Assembly: GCA_030537815.1 (NCBI GenBank)
Contig: JAUNVF010000004.1
Span: forward strand, 33,957-71,063
Direction of reading: 5' to 3'
Source of the DNA: Tissierellia bacterium
Lineage (GTDB): Bacteria > Bacillota > Clostridia > Tissierellales > Peptoniphilaceae
Length of the DNA: 37,107 nt
Shown: in pieces, positions 9,009-17,032 of the stretch
Position numbering within the stretch: position 1 is the first letter of the stretch
Layout: each line of letters begins with the position of its first letter
The notes under the pieces: generated by a model
Seen by the model: the letters and a program-made list of their open reading frames with translations, nothing else
Database searches by the model: none
What the model was told of the DNA's origin: nothing
Position numbers and translations under genes: made by a program

Positions 9009-9021
9009 AATGAATATCATT
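9009..9021. promoter_or_regulatory. Inverted repeat AATGA-ATA-TCATT upstream of the zinc operon
   Basis: A perfect 5-3-5 inverted repeat lies about 25 bases upstream of the proposed -35 of the zinc-uptake promoter. One mismatch allows extension to eight-base arms. Its form is like operators of Fur/Zur-family repressors but does not match the Bacillus Zur box closely. The assignment is tentative. Confidence 0.35.
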
Positions 9022-9045
9022 ATAATACAAAGTTTTGCGAATTAG

Positions 9046-9085
9046 TTGCAATAATATTGATTATTCGGTATGATACATAGTATCA
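9046..9085 (+). promoter_or_regulatory. Zinc-operon promoter with palindromic operator
   Basis: The proposed promoter is TTGCAA (9046-9051), a 17-base spacer and TATGAT (9069-9074). A perfect 6-3-6 palindrome, TGATAC-ATA-GTATCA (9071-9085), covers the -10 and the expected transcription start, so a bound repressor would block polymerase. A metalloregulator of Zur, MntR or AdcR type is the likely ligand, given the genes that follow; which one cannot be told from sequence. Confidence 0.55.
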
Positions 9086-9110
9086 ACTAATTAATTTAAG
9101 GAGGTTGTTT

Positions 9111-9818
9111 ATGTTTAAAAAGGTATTTATTGCCGGATCATTAGCACTAGCATTATTATTAGCTGGATGTCAGCCGGCAGAGGAGAAAAAAGAAGAACCA
9201 CAAAAGGTGGAAGAGACTGAAAAGGTTGAAACTACTGAAAAACAGGAAGAGAAAGAGCCTGAGAAGGAAGAAGTAGAAAAAGAGGAAGAAAAAGAAGCAG
9301 AAAAGGAAGAAGCTGCTGAGGAAGTTTCGTTAGCAGATTGGGATGGCACATGGAATAATATGGGAGCTTACCTAAATGACGAAGAACTTCAAGACTCTTT
9401 TAAAGAATTAGCTGAAAAAGAAGGAAATACTCCTGAAGAAGCTAAGGCTGCTTACGAAAAGAAAAGAATGTGTGAATTTGACGGACTTGTTATCGAAGGA
9501 AATCAAATTAAATTCTTAGACGGATTCCAAGATAAGGGCGGAAATGCTGTTTCTGAAGCTGAATATGAATATACAGCAACTCATCAAGTTAAACATGGTA
9601 ACTTTGATATCGAGTGGTTTGTATTCACAGCTAAAGAAGCTGATGCAAAATATCCTGTTCTTCTTATGATGCCTGTTCATGGTGAAGAAGCACTTACTCA
9701 CTTCCACATGAGATATGGTGATGACGAACAAAAACTTCTTGAAGAAGAAGGATGGTACCCAACATTTGTTAAGCCGTCATCAACTTACGATCAGCTTAAA
9801 GAAGAAATTACTGAATAA
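9111..9818 (+). CDS. zinT: ZinT-like zinc-binding lipoprotein
   Basis: A 235-residue surface lipoprotein. A signal peptide ends in a lipobox (LLAGC, Cys20). Residues 21-72 form an extremely Glu/Lys-rich linker, and residues 73 to the end are a ZinT (YodA) domain. The start LADWDGTWNN and the His cluster VHGEEALTHFHMRYG match the metal-binding core of ZinT. The His-rich N-terminal segment of E. coli ZinT is absent, replaced by the acidic linker. The ATG at 9111 is six bases after AAGGAGG; an upstream in-frame TTG at 9105 is too close to that site. Lying directly upstream of znuA, C and B, it probably captures zinc at the cell surface and passes it to the binding protein. Confidence 0.88.
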   Translation: MFKKVFIAGSLALALLLAGCQPAEEKKEEPQKVEETEKVETTEKQEEKEPEKEEVEKEEEKEAEKEEAAEEVSLADWDGTWNNMGAYLNDEELQDSFKELAEKEGNTPEEAKAAYEKKRMCEFDGLVIEGNQIKFLDGFQDKGGNAVSEAEYEYTATHQVKHGNFDIEWFVFTAKEADAKYPVLLMMPVHGEEALTHFHMRYGDDEQKLLEEEGWYPTFVKPSSTYDQLKEEITE

Positions 9819-9836
9819 GAAATTGAGGCATAGATT

Positions 9837-11135
9837 ATGAATTTCAAGAAGATTAGGATAGTACTAGTACTTGCTCTGATTCTTATTCTCAGTGCTTGTA
9901 GTACCCCCGTTGAATCTAAAGGAGACAAGCCTGTAGTCTATGCCTCTTTCTATCCCATTTACGATATAGTTCAATCTGTAGCCGGAGATGAATTTGAAGT
10001 TAGATCATTCATGCCTCCTGACAAGGAGGCTCATCTTTGGGAGCCAAGTCCAAAAGATATAAAAATGCTTTCGGACGCAGAGCTTTTAGTCGTAAATGGA
10101 GCTAATATGGAAAGATGGCTGGATATGGTAAGAGATAGTTTTCCCGATTTAGAAGTGCTCGTGCTCTCAGATGGTGTTGAATTGATAACATATAAGGGAG
10201 CGGCTGCCATAGGAGATTTTCAGTATATGGCAAGTGTAGAGCTCGGCGAAGGCAAGTATGAAATAGAATTTGGACATACTCATGAGGACATAATGAGAGT
10301 TGCCTTTATCGACAATAGCGATAATTTATCTAAAGAAGAGCTGATAAAAAAAGGCAAGGAAATTATGGAACAAAAGGGAGAACTGGTAGAGCAAAACGAT
10401 ACAATAGATGTTGAAAGCGATAAAGTTTACGGGATAGAGATGGGACATGAAGCAGGTGCCGTCTATTATAATGTTCCAAAAAGCGGAAATTGGATTTTTA
10501 TAGCTGACAGGATATCTGAAGAAATTCTGCCATATGAACTTATCGATGTCGATGGAGAGAATTTGCAAAAAGAAGTTCTTTTGGATAATTCAACTTCACA
10601 ATACGACAAGATAACATATGATCCACATTCATGGTTGTCGATAGTAAATGCTAAAAAATATGCGAATAGCATACAGGATAAATTGACTGAACTTAATCCG
10701 AATAAAAAGAACACTTTCAGAAAAAACAAATTGGACCTCGTCGATGCTTTGACGACAATGGAATACGAATATAAAGAAAAGTTCAAGGATGTAAGGATTC
10801 GTGAATTTGTGACGACTCACCATGCATATGCGTATTTGGCAAGGGATTTCGATATAAGACAATTTCCATTACAAGGATTGACCAGTATGGAAGATCCGAG
10901 TCTAAAGACTATTAAAAAGGCGATTGACTTTTGTAAATATTACGATATCGACACCATATTCTATGAATACGGCTCCCAAAAGAAAGGTGCAGCTACGATT
11001 GCAAATGAAATGGGAGGAAAGACAATGCCATTGGCATCTATGGAATTTGTATCGAATGAACAGAAGAAGAATGGTGAAAAATATATTGATTTAATGAGAA
11101 TGAATATAGAAAATATTTACAATTCAATGAGGTGA
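9837..11135 (+). CDS. znuA: Zinc ABC transporter substrate-binding lipoprotein (ZnuA/AdcA type) with large inserted domain
   Basis: This cluster A-I metal-binding lipoprotein has a lipobox at LSAC (Cys21). The N-lobe spans about 31-120 and carries the first metal His in AHLWEPSPKDI (His66). The C-lobe carries DPHSW (His264), TTHHAY (His328/329) and the acidic ligand near FYEYGS (Glu377). In ordinary ZnuA a short His-rich loop precedes the second ligand. Here residues about 121-258 form an insertion of some 135 residues with GHTHED (146-151), a helical stretch and GHEAG (203-207). I do not recognise this insert as a known domain. Total length is 432, against roughly 300 for a typical ZnuA. It is 18 bases after zinT and 4 before znuC. 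Confidence 0.88.
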   Translation: MNFKKIRIVLVLALILILSACSTPVESKGDKPVVYASFYPIYDIVQSVAGDEFEVRSFMPPDKEAHLWEPSPKDIKMLSDAELLVVNGANMERWLDMVRDSFPDLEVLVLSDGVELITYKGAAAIGDFQYMASVELGEGKYEIEFGHTHEDIMRVAFIDNSDNLSKEELIKKGKEIMEQKGELVEQNDTIDVESDKVYGIEMGHEAGAVYYNVPKSGNWIFIADRISEEILPYELIDVDGENLQKEVLLDNSTSQYDKITYDPHSWLSIVNAKKYANSIQDKLTELNPNKKNTFRKNKLDLVDALTTMEYEYKEKFKDVRIREFVTTHHAYAYLARDFDIRQFPLQGLTSMEDPSLKTIKKAIDFCKYYDIDTIFYEYGSQKKGAATIANEMGGKTMPLASMEFVSNEQKKNGEKYIDLMRMNIENIYNSMR

Positions 11136-11139
11136 TGAT

Positions 11140-11817
11140 ATGAATTGTATTACAATGGATAATATAAGTTTTGGATATACTGACGACTTAGTTCTCGAAG
11201 ATTTAAATCTTAGTATGAATACGGGTGATCTCGTAACATTAATCGGTGAAAATGGTAGTGGTAAATCTACTATTTTAAAATTGATATTGGGAGAGATAAA
11301 GCCACAAAAAGGCAAGATAACAATATTGGGACAGGACTCAAACAAGATGAGCAGCTATAGAGAAATAGGCTATGTCCCTCAGATGAATATCGTCAATGCC
11401 ATGGCTTTTCCCGTAACCTGCTTGGAACTGGTCGTTCTTAATTTATATGAAGATTTTGGATTTATTAAAATTCCAAAAAAGAGACATAAGGAAAAAGCTA
11501 TTAAAATAATGGAAGAGATGGGTCTTCGACAGTACCTGAATGTACCATTTAATGAGCTTTCCGGCGGTCTGATGCAGAGGGTTATGATCACGAGAGCGAT
11601 GATAAACTCTCCTAAGATATTGATAATGGACGAGCCAACAGCCGGAGTTGACCAAGAAAGCAAAGAGAATTTCTTTAAATTCATCGAAGATCTAAACGAA
11701 AATAATGATATATCCATTTTATTGGTAACACATGAATTGGATATGGTTAAAGAATACTTGAAACTAGATCATGTATTTAGAGTTAAAAATGGAGATGTAG
11801 AAGATGTTGTCATTTGA
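11140..11817 (+). CDS. znuC: Zinc ABC transporter ATPase ZnuC
   Basis: This 225-residue ABC ATPase powers the importer. It has Walker A GENGSGKST (about 38-46), the Q-loop region YVPQMN, signature LSGGLMQRV, Walker B ILIMDEPTAGVD and the switch His in LLVTHE. It follows znuA by 4 bases with a GAGGTGATG ribosome site and overlaps znuB by 14 bases. Metal specificity is inferred from the zinT and znuA neighbours; manganese transporters of the same family look alike at the ATPase. Confidence 0.92.
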   Translation: MNCITMDNISFGYTDDLVLEDLNLSMNTGDLVTLIGENGSGKSTILKLILGEIKPQKGKITILGQDSNKMSSYREIGYVPQMNIVNAMAFPVTCLELVVLNLYEDFGFIKIPKKRHKEKAIKIMEEMGLRQYLNVPFNELSGGLMQRVMITRAMINSPKILIMDEPTAGVDQESKENFFKFIEDLNENNDISILLVTHELDMVKEYLKLDHVFRVKNGDVEDVVI

Positions 11818-12634
11818 TTTTATGAGAAGAGCGCTTGTAGTAGGTCTTATGTTATCGATCATGATACCATTAATCGGCGTTGTAATGGTCAATCGTAAGA
11901 CATCAATGGTAGGAGATGCTCTATCACATACATCACTAGCCGGTGTCGGTGTAGGTCTTATATTGGGTTTTGATCCAGTCATCGGTGCGATAATAATTTG
12001 TATATTTGCTGCATTTTCAATTGAAAAAATCAGGAATAGATTTCCTCAATACGGAGACATGGCAACAGCAATTATTATGAGTACAGGGCTAGGTATCGCC
12101 GCAATACTTTCAGACTTCGCACCCGGAGGAAATACATTTGAGTCATATCTATTTGGTAGTATTTCTTCGGTATCGCCTACTGATGTGGTAAATGTGAGTA
12201 TTATTTTTGTTCTGGTAGTTGGAGCTTCAATAATATTTTATGGAGGCCTACTGGACCTGGCAATAGATACTAATCTTGCGAGATTGTCAGGAGTAAAGAT
12301 AAAAGTAGTAAATGGAATTTTTACAGCATTATCTGCGGTCACAATAGCATTGGCATGTAAGATAGTCGGAGCTTTATTGGTTGCTTCGCTTATAGTACTT
12401 CCAGTTGCAACTGCACTTATAATCTGTAGATCTTATAAGAGCACCTATGTTTTTTCGATTTTACTCGGAGTAATTTATATGATGGTAGGAATAACAATAT
12501 CCTATTATAAAGATGTAAAGCCGGGTGGAGCGATAGTAATATGTGCCGTTATAGGAATGCTTATAACGAGCATTTTCTCGAAGATTAGAAAAGTTAAAAA
12601 TAAAGATAAGGAAGCAGTTACGCAGGTTAATTAA
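11804..12634 (+). CDS. znuB: Zinc ABC transporter permease ZnuB (ABC-3 family)
   Basis: A 276-residue polytopic membrane protein of the ABC-3 metal permease family. Its N-terminal region MRRALVVGLMLSIMIPLIGVVMVNRKTSMVGDALSHTSLAGVG contains the DALSHTSLAG motif that marks the family. About eight hydrophobic helices follow, then a short basic cytoplasmic tail. It is the last gene of the operon; a strong terminator follows 26 bases after the stop. Confidence 0.92.
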   Translation: MLSFDFMRRALVVGLMLSIMIPLIGVVMVNRKTSMVGDALSHTSLAGVGVGLILGFDPVIGAIIICIFAAFSIEKIRNRFPQYGDMATAIIMSTGLGIAAILSDFAPGGNTFESYLFGSISSVSPTDVVNVSIIFVLVVGASIIFYGGLLDLAIDTNLARLSGVKIKVVNGIFTALSAVTIALACKIVGALLVASLIVLPVATALIICRSYKSTYVFSILLGVIYMMVGITISYYKDVKPGGAIVICAVIGMLITSIFSKIRKVKNKDKEAVTQVN

Positions 12635-12660
12635 TTTAAAACTCTATTATCAGTCCCATT

Positions 12661-12680
12661 GGCCGGTTACCCGGCCTTTT
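12661..12680 (+). terminator. Rho-independent terminator of the zinc operon
   Basis: A GC-rich stem, GGCCGG with CCGGCC around a TTAC loop, is followed by TTTTATTTTT. It works in the forward direction only; the sequence beyond it on the other strand is not T-rich. Its tail overlaps the end of the convergent mgtC-family gene. Confidence 0.85.
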
Positions 12681-13380
12681 ATTTTTCTATTTTATCTTTG
12701 CTTATTATGAGATTTCCCTGATAGAAAAGCTCGATTATACTGTCGAGGGAGCTTATATTTGCTATCATTTCCTCTACCTTATCGTCGTCATTAATATTTA
12801 ATTTATATACGACATGGATATAAGGATGTTTGGAATTTTCAATTCTTTTATTTATATGCATCTTCCTAATTATCCCGCCGGATTTGACGATTTCATCAGC
12901 CAATTTATTTGGTGCATCAGGAGAATTTATTAATTTTCCAGTTATTGTTTTCGTCTTATAATTATTTAGAGTTTCTTCGATTTTAGAAAGGGCGAAAAGA
13001 GTGATCATGACAATGGACACAGAAATTCCACTAGCATAATAAAGCCCGGCTCCAACAGCGAGGCCGATGCCGGCATTTGCCCAAAGAGTTGCGGCGGTAG
13101 TCAAACCCCTTATAGAACTTCCAGTCCTTATAATCGTACCTGCTCCGAGAAATCCTATACCGCTTACGACTTGAGCAGCTAGCCTAGTCGGATCATTGCC
13201 GCCCGTTACCTCATGTATTTCTATTCCTACTATCATTATCAGGCAGGATACAAGACTTACGAGTATATGAGTTCTAAGACCGGCCGGTCTATTGTGATAC
13301 TCCCTTTCCATTCCGACTATTCCTCCAAATATCGTAGCTAGTATGAGCCTTATTAAAATCTGATCATTGTGTATATACAT
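12679..13380 (-). CDS. MgtC/SapB-family membrane protein
   Basis: This 233-residue protein has about four or five N-terminal membrane helices with the family segment GGIVGMEREYHNRPAGLRTH. The GIGFLGAGTIIRTGSSIRGLTTAATLW stretch follows, and then a soluble C-terminal part (from about 140) like the ACT-type domain of MgtC relatives. In pathogens MgtC affects the F-type ATPase and survival in low magnesium; in this organism the role is unknown. The ATG follows GAGGTGATT. It is a single gene convergent with znuB. No magnesium-sensing leader is visible upstream. Confidence 0.88.
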   Translation of the reverse strand: MYIHNDQILIRLILATIFGGIVGMEREYHNRPAGLRTHILVSLVSCLIMIVGIEIHEVTGGNDPTRLAAQVVSGIGFLGAGTIIRTGSSIRGLTTAATLWANAGIGLAVGAGLYYASGISVSIVMITLFALSKIEETLNNYKTKTITGKLINSPDAPNKLADEIVKSGGIIRKMHINKRIENSKHPYIHVVYKLNINDDDKVEEMIANISSLDSIIELFYQGNLIISKDKIEK

Positions 13381-13678
13381 ATAATCACCTCAATAATTGC
13401 TTTGATAGTTTAAGGATAGATTAAATTCTTTACTAAGTCAAGTTTGATAGGTCGATGCCTAGAATTACAATCTCGACAAAACTTAGAGAGTATTGGGAAA
13501 TAATCCGATAGATAAAATATAATGAAATATTATGTCTGCCTTTAACTCATATAAGAATTAATTTAAAAAGCATAATAATCGCAGATTACAAGGTATTTAG
13601 AGCTAATAAATTATATATTAAACTATTTTACGCATCTCAAATAAATTTGAATTCCACCATTTAAATAGAATAAAATTA
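13381..13678. other. Intergenic region between mgtC-family gene and arsR
   Basis: About 300 bases of AT-rich sequence separate two divergent genes. Apart from the ribosome site of the leftward gene and the repressor promoter to the right, I see no conserved gene, RNA fold or repeat. A short open stretch from the ATG at 13456 has no ribosome site. Confidence 0.5.
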
Positions 13679-13734
13679 TTGACAATTCCGAAATAAAATG
13701 ATATTATACATATGAACAAGTAATCATATGAACA
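13679..13734 (+). promoter_or_regulatory. Metal-efflux promoter with tandem ArsR/SmtB operator
   Basis: A near-consensus promoter: TTGACA (13679-13684), exactly 17 bases, then TATTAT (13702-13707). Two identical CATATGAACA elements (13709-13718 and 13725-13734) start two bases after the -10, with starts 16 bases apart. TATGAAC-type half sites are characteristic of ArsR/SmtB-family operators, so the downstream regulator most likely represses itself and the ATPase here. Confidence 0.75.
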
Positions 13735-13752
13735 TATAAGGGGATAATTGCT

Positions 13753-14103
13753 ATGAGCGAATTAAATGATATAACGGTGATGCATGAAGATAGAATTAGA
13801 GATGTAAGAAGGGATATGCCGGAAGATAAGGATTTGCAGGAGCTGGCAAATCTATATAAGGTTTTTGGAGACTTTACAAGGGTCAGGATACTTTACGCCC
13901 TGTCATCTTCAGAGATGTGTGTATGCGATATAGCGGTATTATTAGATATGTCGCAGTCGGCGATTTCACATCAATTGAGGGTTTTAAAGTCGACTCGTCT
14001 GGTAAAAAATCGCAGGGAAGGAAAAATTGTCTACTACTCTTTGGATGATGATCATATTAAGGACATCTTATCAATAGGACTAGAGCATGTTATGGAGGAA
14101 TAG
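13753..14103 (+). CDS. ArsR/SmtB-family metal-sensing repressor
   Basis: A 116-residue winged-helix repressor with the recognition region LLDMSQSAISHQLRVLK and wing NRREGKIVYYSL. Two known metal-site patterns are present together. One is Cys56-Val-Cys58 (MCVCD), as in the CadC-type site. The other is Asp99-x-His101 with His112 and Glu115 in the last helix, the same spacing as the zinc-sensing alpha-5 site of SmtB (D, H, H, E). This supports de-repression by zinc and perhaps cadmium or lead. It sits directly behind its probable operator and two bases before the ATPase gene. Confidence 0.9.
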   Translation: MSELNDITVMHEDRIRDVRRDMPEDKDLQELANLYKVFGDFTRVRILYALSSSEMCVCDIAVLLDMSQSAISHQLRVLKSTRLVKNRREGKIVYYSLDDDHIKDILSIGLEHVMEE

Positions 14104-14105
14104 AA

Positions 14106-16190
14106 ATGGCTACTATAAGAATGAATAAATTTATTGTAAAAAATCTCGATTGTGCCGGTTGTGCTATGAAGATAGAGTCCGGTATAAGAAATCTTGAGGG
14201 CGTAACCGATGCGAGCATCAATTTTGCCACTAAAAAGCTCTATCTTCAGACTGATTTTGACATCGACGATGAATTTATCGCAGAGGCGAATAAATTGATA
14301 TCCGATATTGAACCCGATGCCGTATTACAGAGTGAAATCGAAGTTAAAGCTGAAGAACCAGAAAAATACGGTTTTAAAATCGCTAAGCTCGTCATACCTA
14401 TAATTTTATTCTTGGTTTCATTTGGAATAAAAGATATTTATTTAAAAGATGGATTCTTGATAATTGCATATATAATTGCAGGTTATAATGTTGTCCTTCA
14501 GTCATTTAAAAATATAGTGAATGGCGAGATATTTGATGAGAATTTCCTTATGACTGTCGCAAGTATCGGTGCAATTTTGATTGGAGACCTCGGAGAAGGG
14601 GTCGGAGTAATGATATTCTACTCAATTGGTGAATTCATGCAGGACTTGGCAGTTAATAAATCGAGAAGATCTATTTCAGATCTAATGGATATAAGGCCGG
14701 AATTTGCAAATGTATTGGTAGATGACAAGGTAGTCATTATGGATCCAAATGAAGTTAAGATAGGGGATCATATACTGATAAAACCAGGTGAGAGGGTGCC
14801 TGTCGACGGAAGAGTTATAGAAGGCGAAAGCATGATAGATACATCGGCTTTAACCGGAGAATCGGTACCGAGAAAGGTATATCCAAATTATGAATTGCTT
14901 TCCGGAGCTGTAAATTTAAACGCATTGCTCAAGCTCGAGGTCACGAAAGCATATGAAGACTCTGCAGTGGCAAGGATTTTGGAATTAGTTGAAGATTCTG
15001 GAGCGAAAAAAGCGCCAACTGAAAAATTTATCACGAGATTTGCAAAATACTACACACCTGTAGTCGTAATCGGAGCTTTATTCTTGGCTTTTATACCTCC
15101 ATTTATAACCGGAGATGCTTTCTCGACTTGGATATATAGGGCATTGGTATTTCTTGTAGCTTCCTGCCCATGTGCATTAGTCGTATCGATACCACTTGGT
15201 TTCTTTGCGGGAATCGGAAGGGCAAGTAAGGACGGAATACTCGTCAAGGGCGGAAATTATCTTGAAGCAATCAATAAAATAGACAGAATAGTCTTTGATA
15301 AGACGGGAACATTGACATATGGAGAATTTAAAGTAACTGAATTATTTCCAGAAGATGGAATAAGCGAAGATGAACTTTTAGAAACTGCATGGACTGCTGA
15401 ATACTATTCGGATCATCCCATTGCAGATTCCATAAAGAGAGCTTATGATGGAAATGAATCGCCGGTAAACTACAGCATTACCGATATCGGGGGACAGGGA
15501 ATAAAAGCCGAACAGGATGATACGGTGATTCTTGCCGGAAATGAAAAGCTCATGGAATCCAATAATATAGATTTTAGGAGAATTGATGAATCGGGAACTA
15601 TAATCTATGTAGCTAAAAATTCAAAATTCTACGGTTCGATTTTGATTTCCGATGAGATAAAATCAGAAGCTAAGGATGCGATAAATTCCCTCAGGGAGAT
15701 GGGTATTAAATTTATAACCATGCTAACCGGAGATAATGAACAGATAGGTAAGGAAGTAGCTCATAAGATAGGCATAGATGATGTAAAAACAAATCTATTA
15801 CCTCAAGACAAGGTGAAATATGTCGAGGATATGCTTACTGACGACGATAAGAGCAGTCTGGCATTTGTAGGAGATGGAATAAATGACGCACCTGTACTCA
15901 TGCTTTCTGATATAGGAATAGCTATGGGACAAATAGGTACTGATGCGGCGATAGAAGCGGCGGATGTCGTCATAATGGAAGATAATTTAAGTAAGATTTC
16001 GACATTGGTAAAAATATCGAGAAAGACTATGAGGATTATATTCCAAAATATATTTATGGCTCTCGCTTTTAAAATAATCGTATTATTCCTCGGTGCTACA
16101 GGACATGCCACCATGTGGTTTGCAGTATTTGCAGATACGGGAGTTACATTATTGGCTATACTAAATTCTATAAGAATTTTAAAAAAATAG
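14106..16190 (+). CDS. cadA: P1B-type metal-exporting ATPase (CadA/ZntA type)
   Basis: This 694-residue pump for divalent soft metals has one N-terminal heavy-metal domain with NLDCAGCAMKIE (Cys16, Cys19) and membrane helices from about residue 95. The actuator motif is SALTGESVP, and the transmembrane CPC lies in ASCPCALVVSIP (near 352). It also has phosphorylation motif FDKTGTLT (near 398), HP in SDHPIADS and the hinge VGDGINDAPVL. The CPC motif with no copper-type features points to Zn/Cd/Pb export. It is co-transcribed with the upstream repressor and ends before a strong terminator. Confidence 0.93.
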   Translation: MATIRMNKFIVKNLDCAGCAMKIESGIRNLEGVTDASINFATKKLYLQTDFDIDDEFIAEANKLISDIEPDAVLQSEIEVKAEEPEKYGFKIAKLVIPIILFLVSFGIKDIYLKDGFLIIAYIIAGYNVVLQSFKNIVNGEIFDENFLMTVASIGAILIGDLGEGVGVMIFYSIGEFMQDLAVNKSRRSISDLMDIRPEFANVLVDDKVVIMDPNEVKIGDHILIKPGERVPVDGRVIEGESMIDTSALTGESVPRKVYPNYELLSGAVNLNALLKLEVTKAYEDSAVARILELVEDSGAKKAPTEKFITRFAKYYTPVVVIGALFLAFIPPFITGDAFSTWIYRALVFLVASCPCALVVSIPLGFFAGIGRASKDGILVKGGNYLEAINKIDRIVFDKTGTLTYGEFKVTELFPEDGISEDELLETAWTAEYYSDHPIADSIKRAYDGNESPVNYSITDIGGQGIKAEQDDTVILAGNEKLMESNNIDFRRIDESGTIIYVAKNSKFYGSILISDEIKSEAKDAINSLREMGIKFITMLTGDNEQIGKEVAHKIGIDDVKTNLLPQDKVKYVEDMLTDDDKSSLAFVGDGINDAPVLMLSDIGIAMGQIGTDAAIEAADVVIMEDNLSKISTLVKISRKTMRIIFQNIFMALAFKIIVLFLGATGHATMWFAVFADTGVTLLAILNSIRILKK

Positions 16191-16258
16191 ATTTTGTTAA
16201 TATCTGACAAATCCAAATTTAAAAGGCATGCTATTAAATGCCTCAGATAGCAGACAAA

Positions 16259-16284
16259 CCTCAGCTTAAAAGCTGAGGTTTTTT
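16259..16284 (+). terminator. Rho-independent terminator after the metal ATPase
   Basis: CCTCAGCTT (16259-16267) pairs with AAGCTGAGG (16270-16278) and runs into a T tract. A smaller GGCAT/ATGCC hairpin lies just upstream (16225-16242). Confidence 0.85.
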
Positions 16285-16294
16285 ATATTAAATT

Positions 16295-16527
16295 TCAATT
16301 TAACAAAAGTTGTAATATTAAAAAAATAATTAAGCCAATTATGCCTATAGGAATAAAGAGATAAATTTCTTGCGTGTTTTTAAATATTCATTCCAGTTTT
16401 CAAAAGCTTGATTCAAAAGCATGATTCCAACTAAGAGAATATAAGGGTTTTGGAATATCAACTTTTTTTATATACAAAACAATATAAGACGATCTATACT
16501 AAATGCTATATAACGAAAATTTCTCAT
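16295..16527 (-). pseudogene. Decayed small membrane-protein gene
   Basis: Reading leftward from the ATG at 16527, a continuous frame gives MRNFRYIAFSIDRLILFCI, one TAA stop at codon 20, then KKLIFQNPYILLVGIMLL and QAFENWNEYLKTRKKF. A one-base frame change then continues as LFIPIGIIGLIIFLILQLLL before a stop. The two hydrophobic helices around a hydrophilic NWNEYLKTRKK loop look like a real small membrane protein of about 78 residues, broken by one stop and one frameshift. An AGGG sits seven bases before the ATG. I do not recognise the family. The rest of 16528-16732 shows nothing. Confidence 0.45.
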
Positions 16528-16732
16528 AGGATTGCCCTATCAATTATAATTTCCCTAAATAATATAATATTATAAAAATAATAAAATCTATATCTATCGA
16601 AAAGAAATTCTAAATACGAGATCTTATCTAGTAAGCATTTGCATATAGATTTCATCTTTTTTCTAGTTAATATTGACTCTAAGCATTTATTATCTCATAG
16701 ATTCACTTAGGTGGAGTCTCAATTAAATTTAT

Positions 16733-17032
16733 CTAGAAAAATTTTGAGTATATAATTATAAATACAAGCAAAGAAAAAAACATTGCTCCGGTAGTCCATT
16801 TAATGTCTTTTAATTCATTTTTTAAATCAAAATTATCCTTCCTACTGTAAAAGATGATGGAAATAAAGGATATGAAAGAATTTACCAGTGTAGGAATTAA
16901 AGCGTATGCGATAGATTCAGTTGAACTAGGTGTTTTTGTAAACATAAACAATACTATAGCAAAAATGGAAACCGATATACCGACCATAGGTAATAATAAA
17001 AAGTATTTTTTTATATTATTTGAGAATGACAT
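16733..17032 (-). CDS. Small three-helix membrane protein, function unknown
   Basis: A 99-residue protein starting at the ATG at 17032, six bases after AGGAGGTGG. An upstream in-frame start would place that ribosome site inside the gene. Hydrophobic segments at about 12-33, 45-65 and 81-97 suggest three membrane helices, with a charged loop (SRKDNFDLKNELKDIKW) between the last two. I do not recognise a family. It is a single gene with AT-rich sequence on both sides. The strong ribosome site is the best evidence that it is expressed. Confidence 0.6.
   Translation of the reverse strand: MSFSNNIKKYFLLLPMVGISVSIFAIVLFMFTKTPSSTESIAYALIPTLVNSFISFISIIFYSRKDNFDLKNELKDIKWTTGAMFFSLLVFIIIYSKFF

Noticed and set aside
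13381-13678. Magnesium-sensing leader or small gene upstream of the mgtC-family gene
   Set aside because: The expected conserved leader sequences are absent, and the short ATG frame at 13456 lacks a ribosome site.
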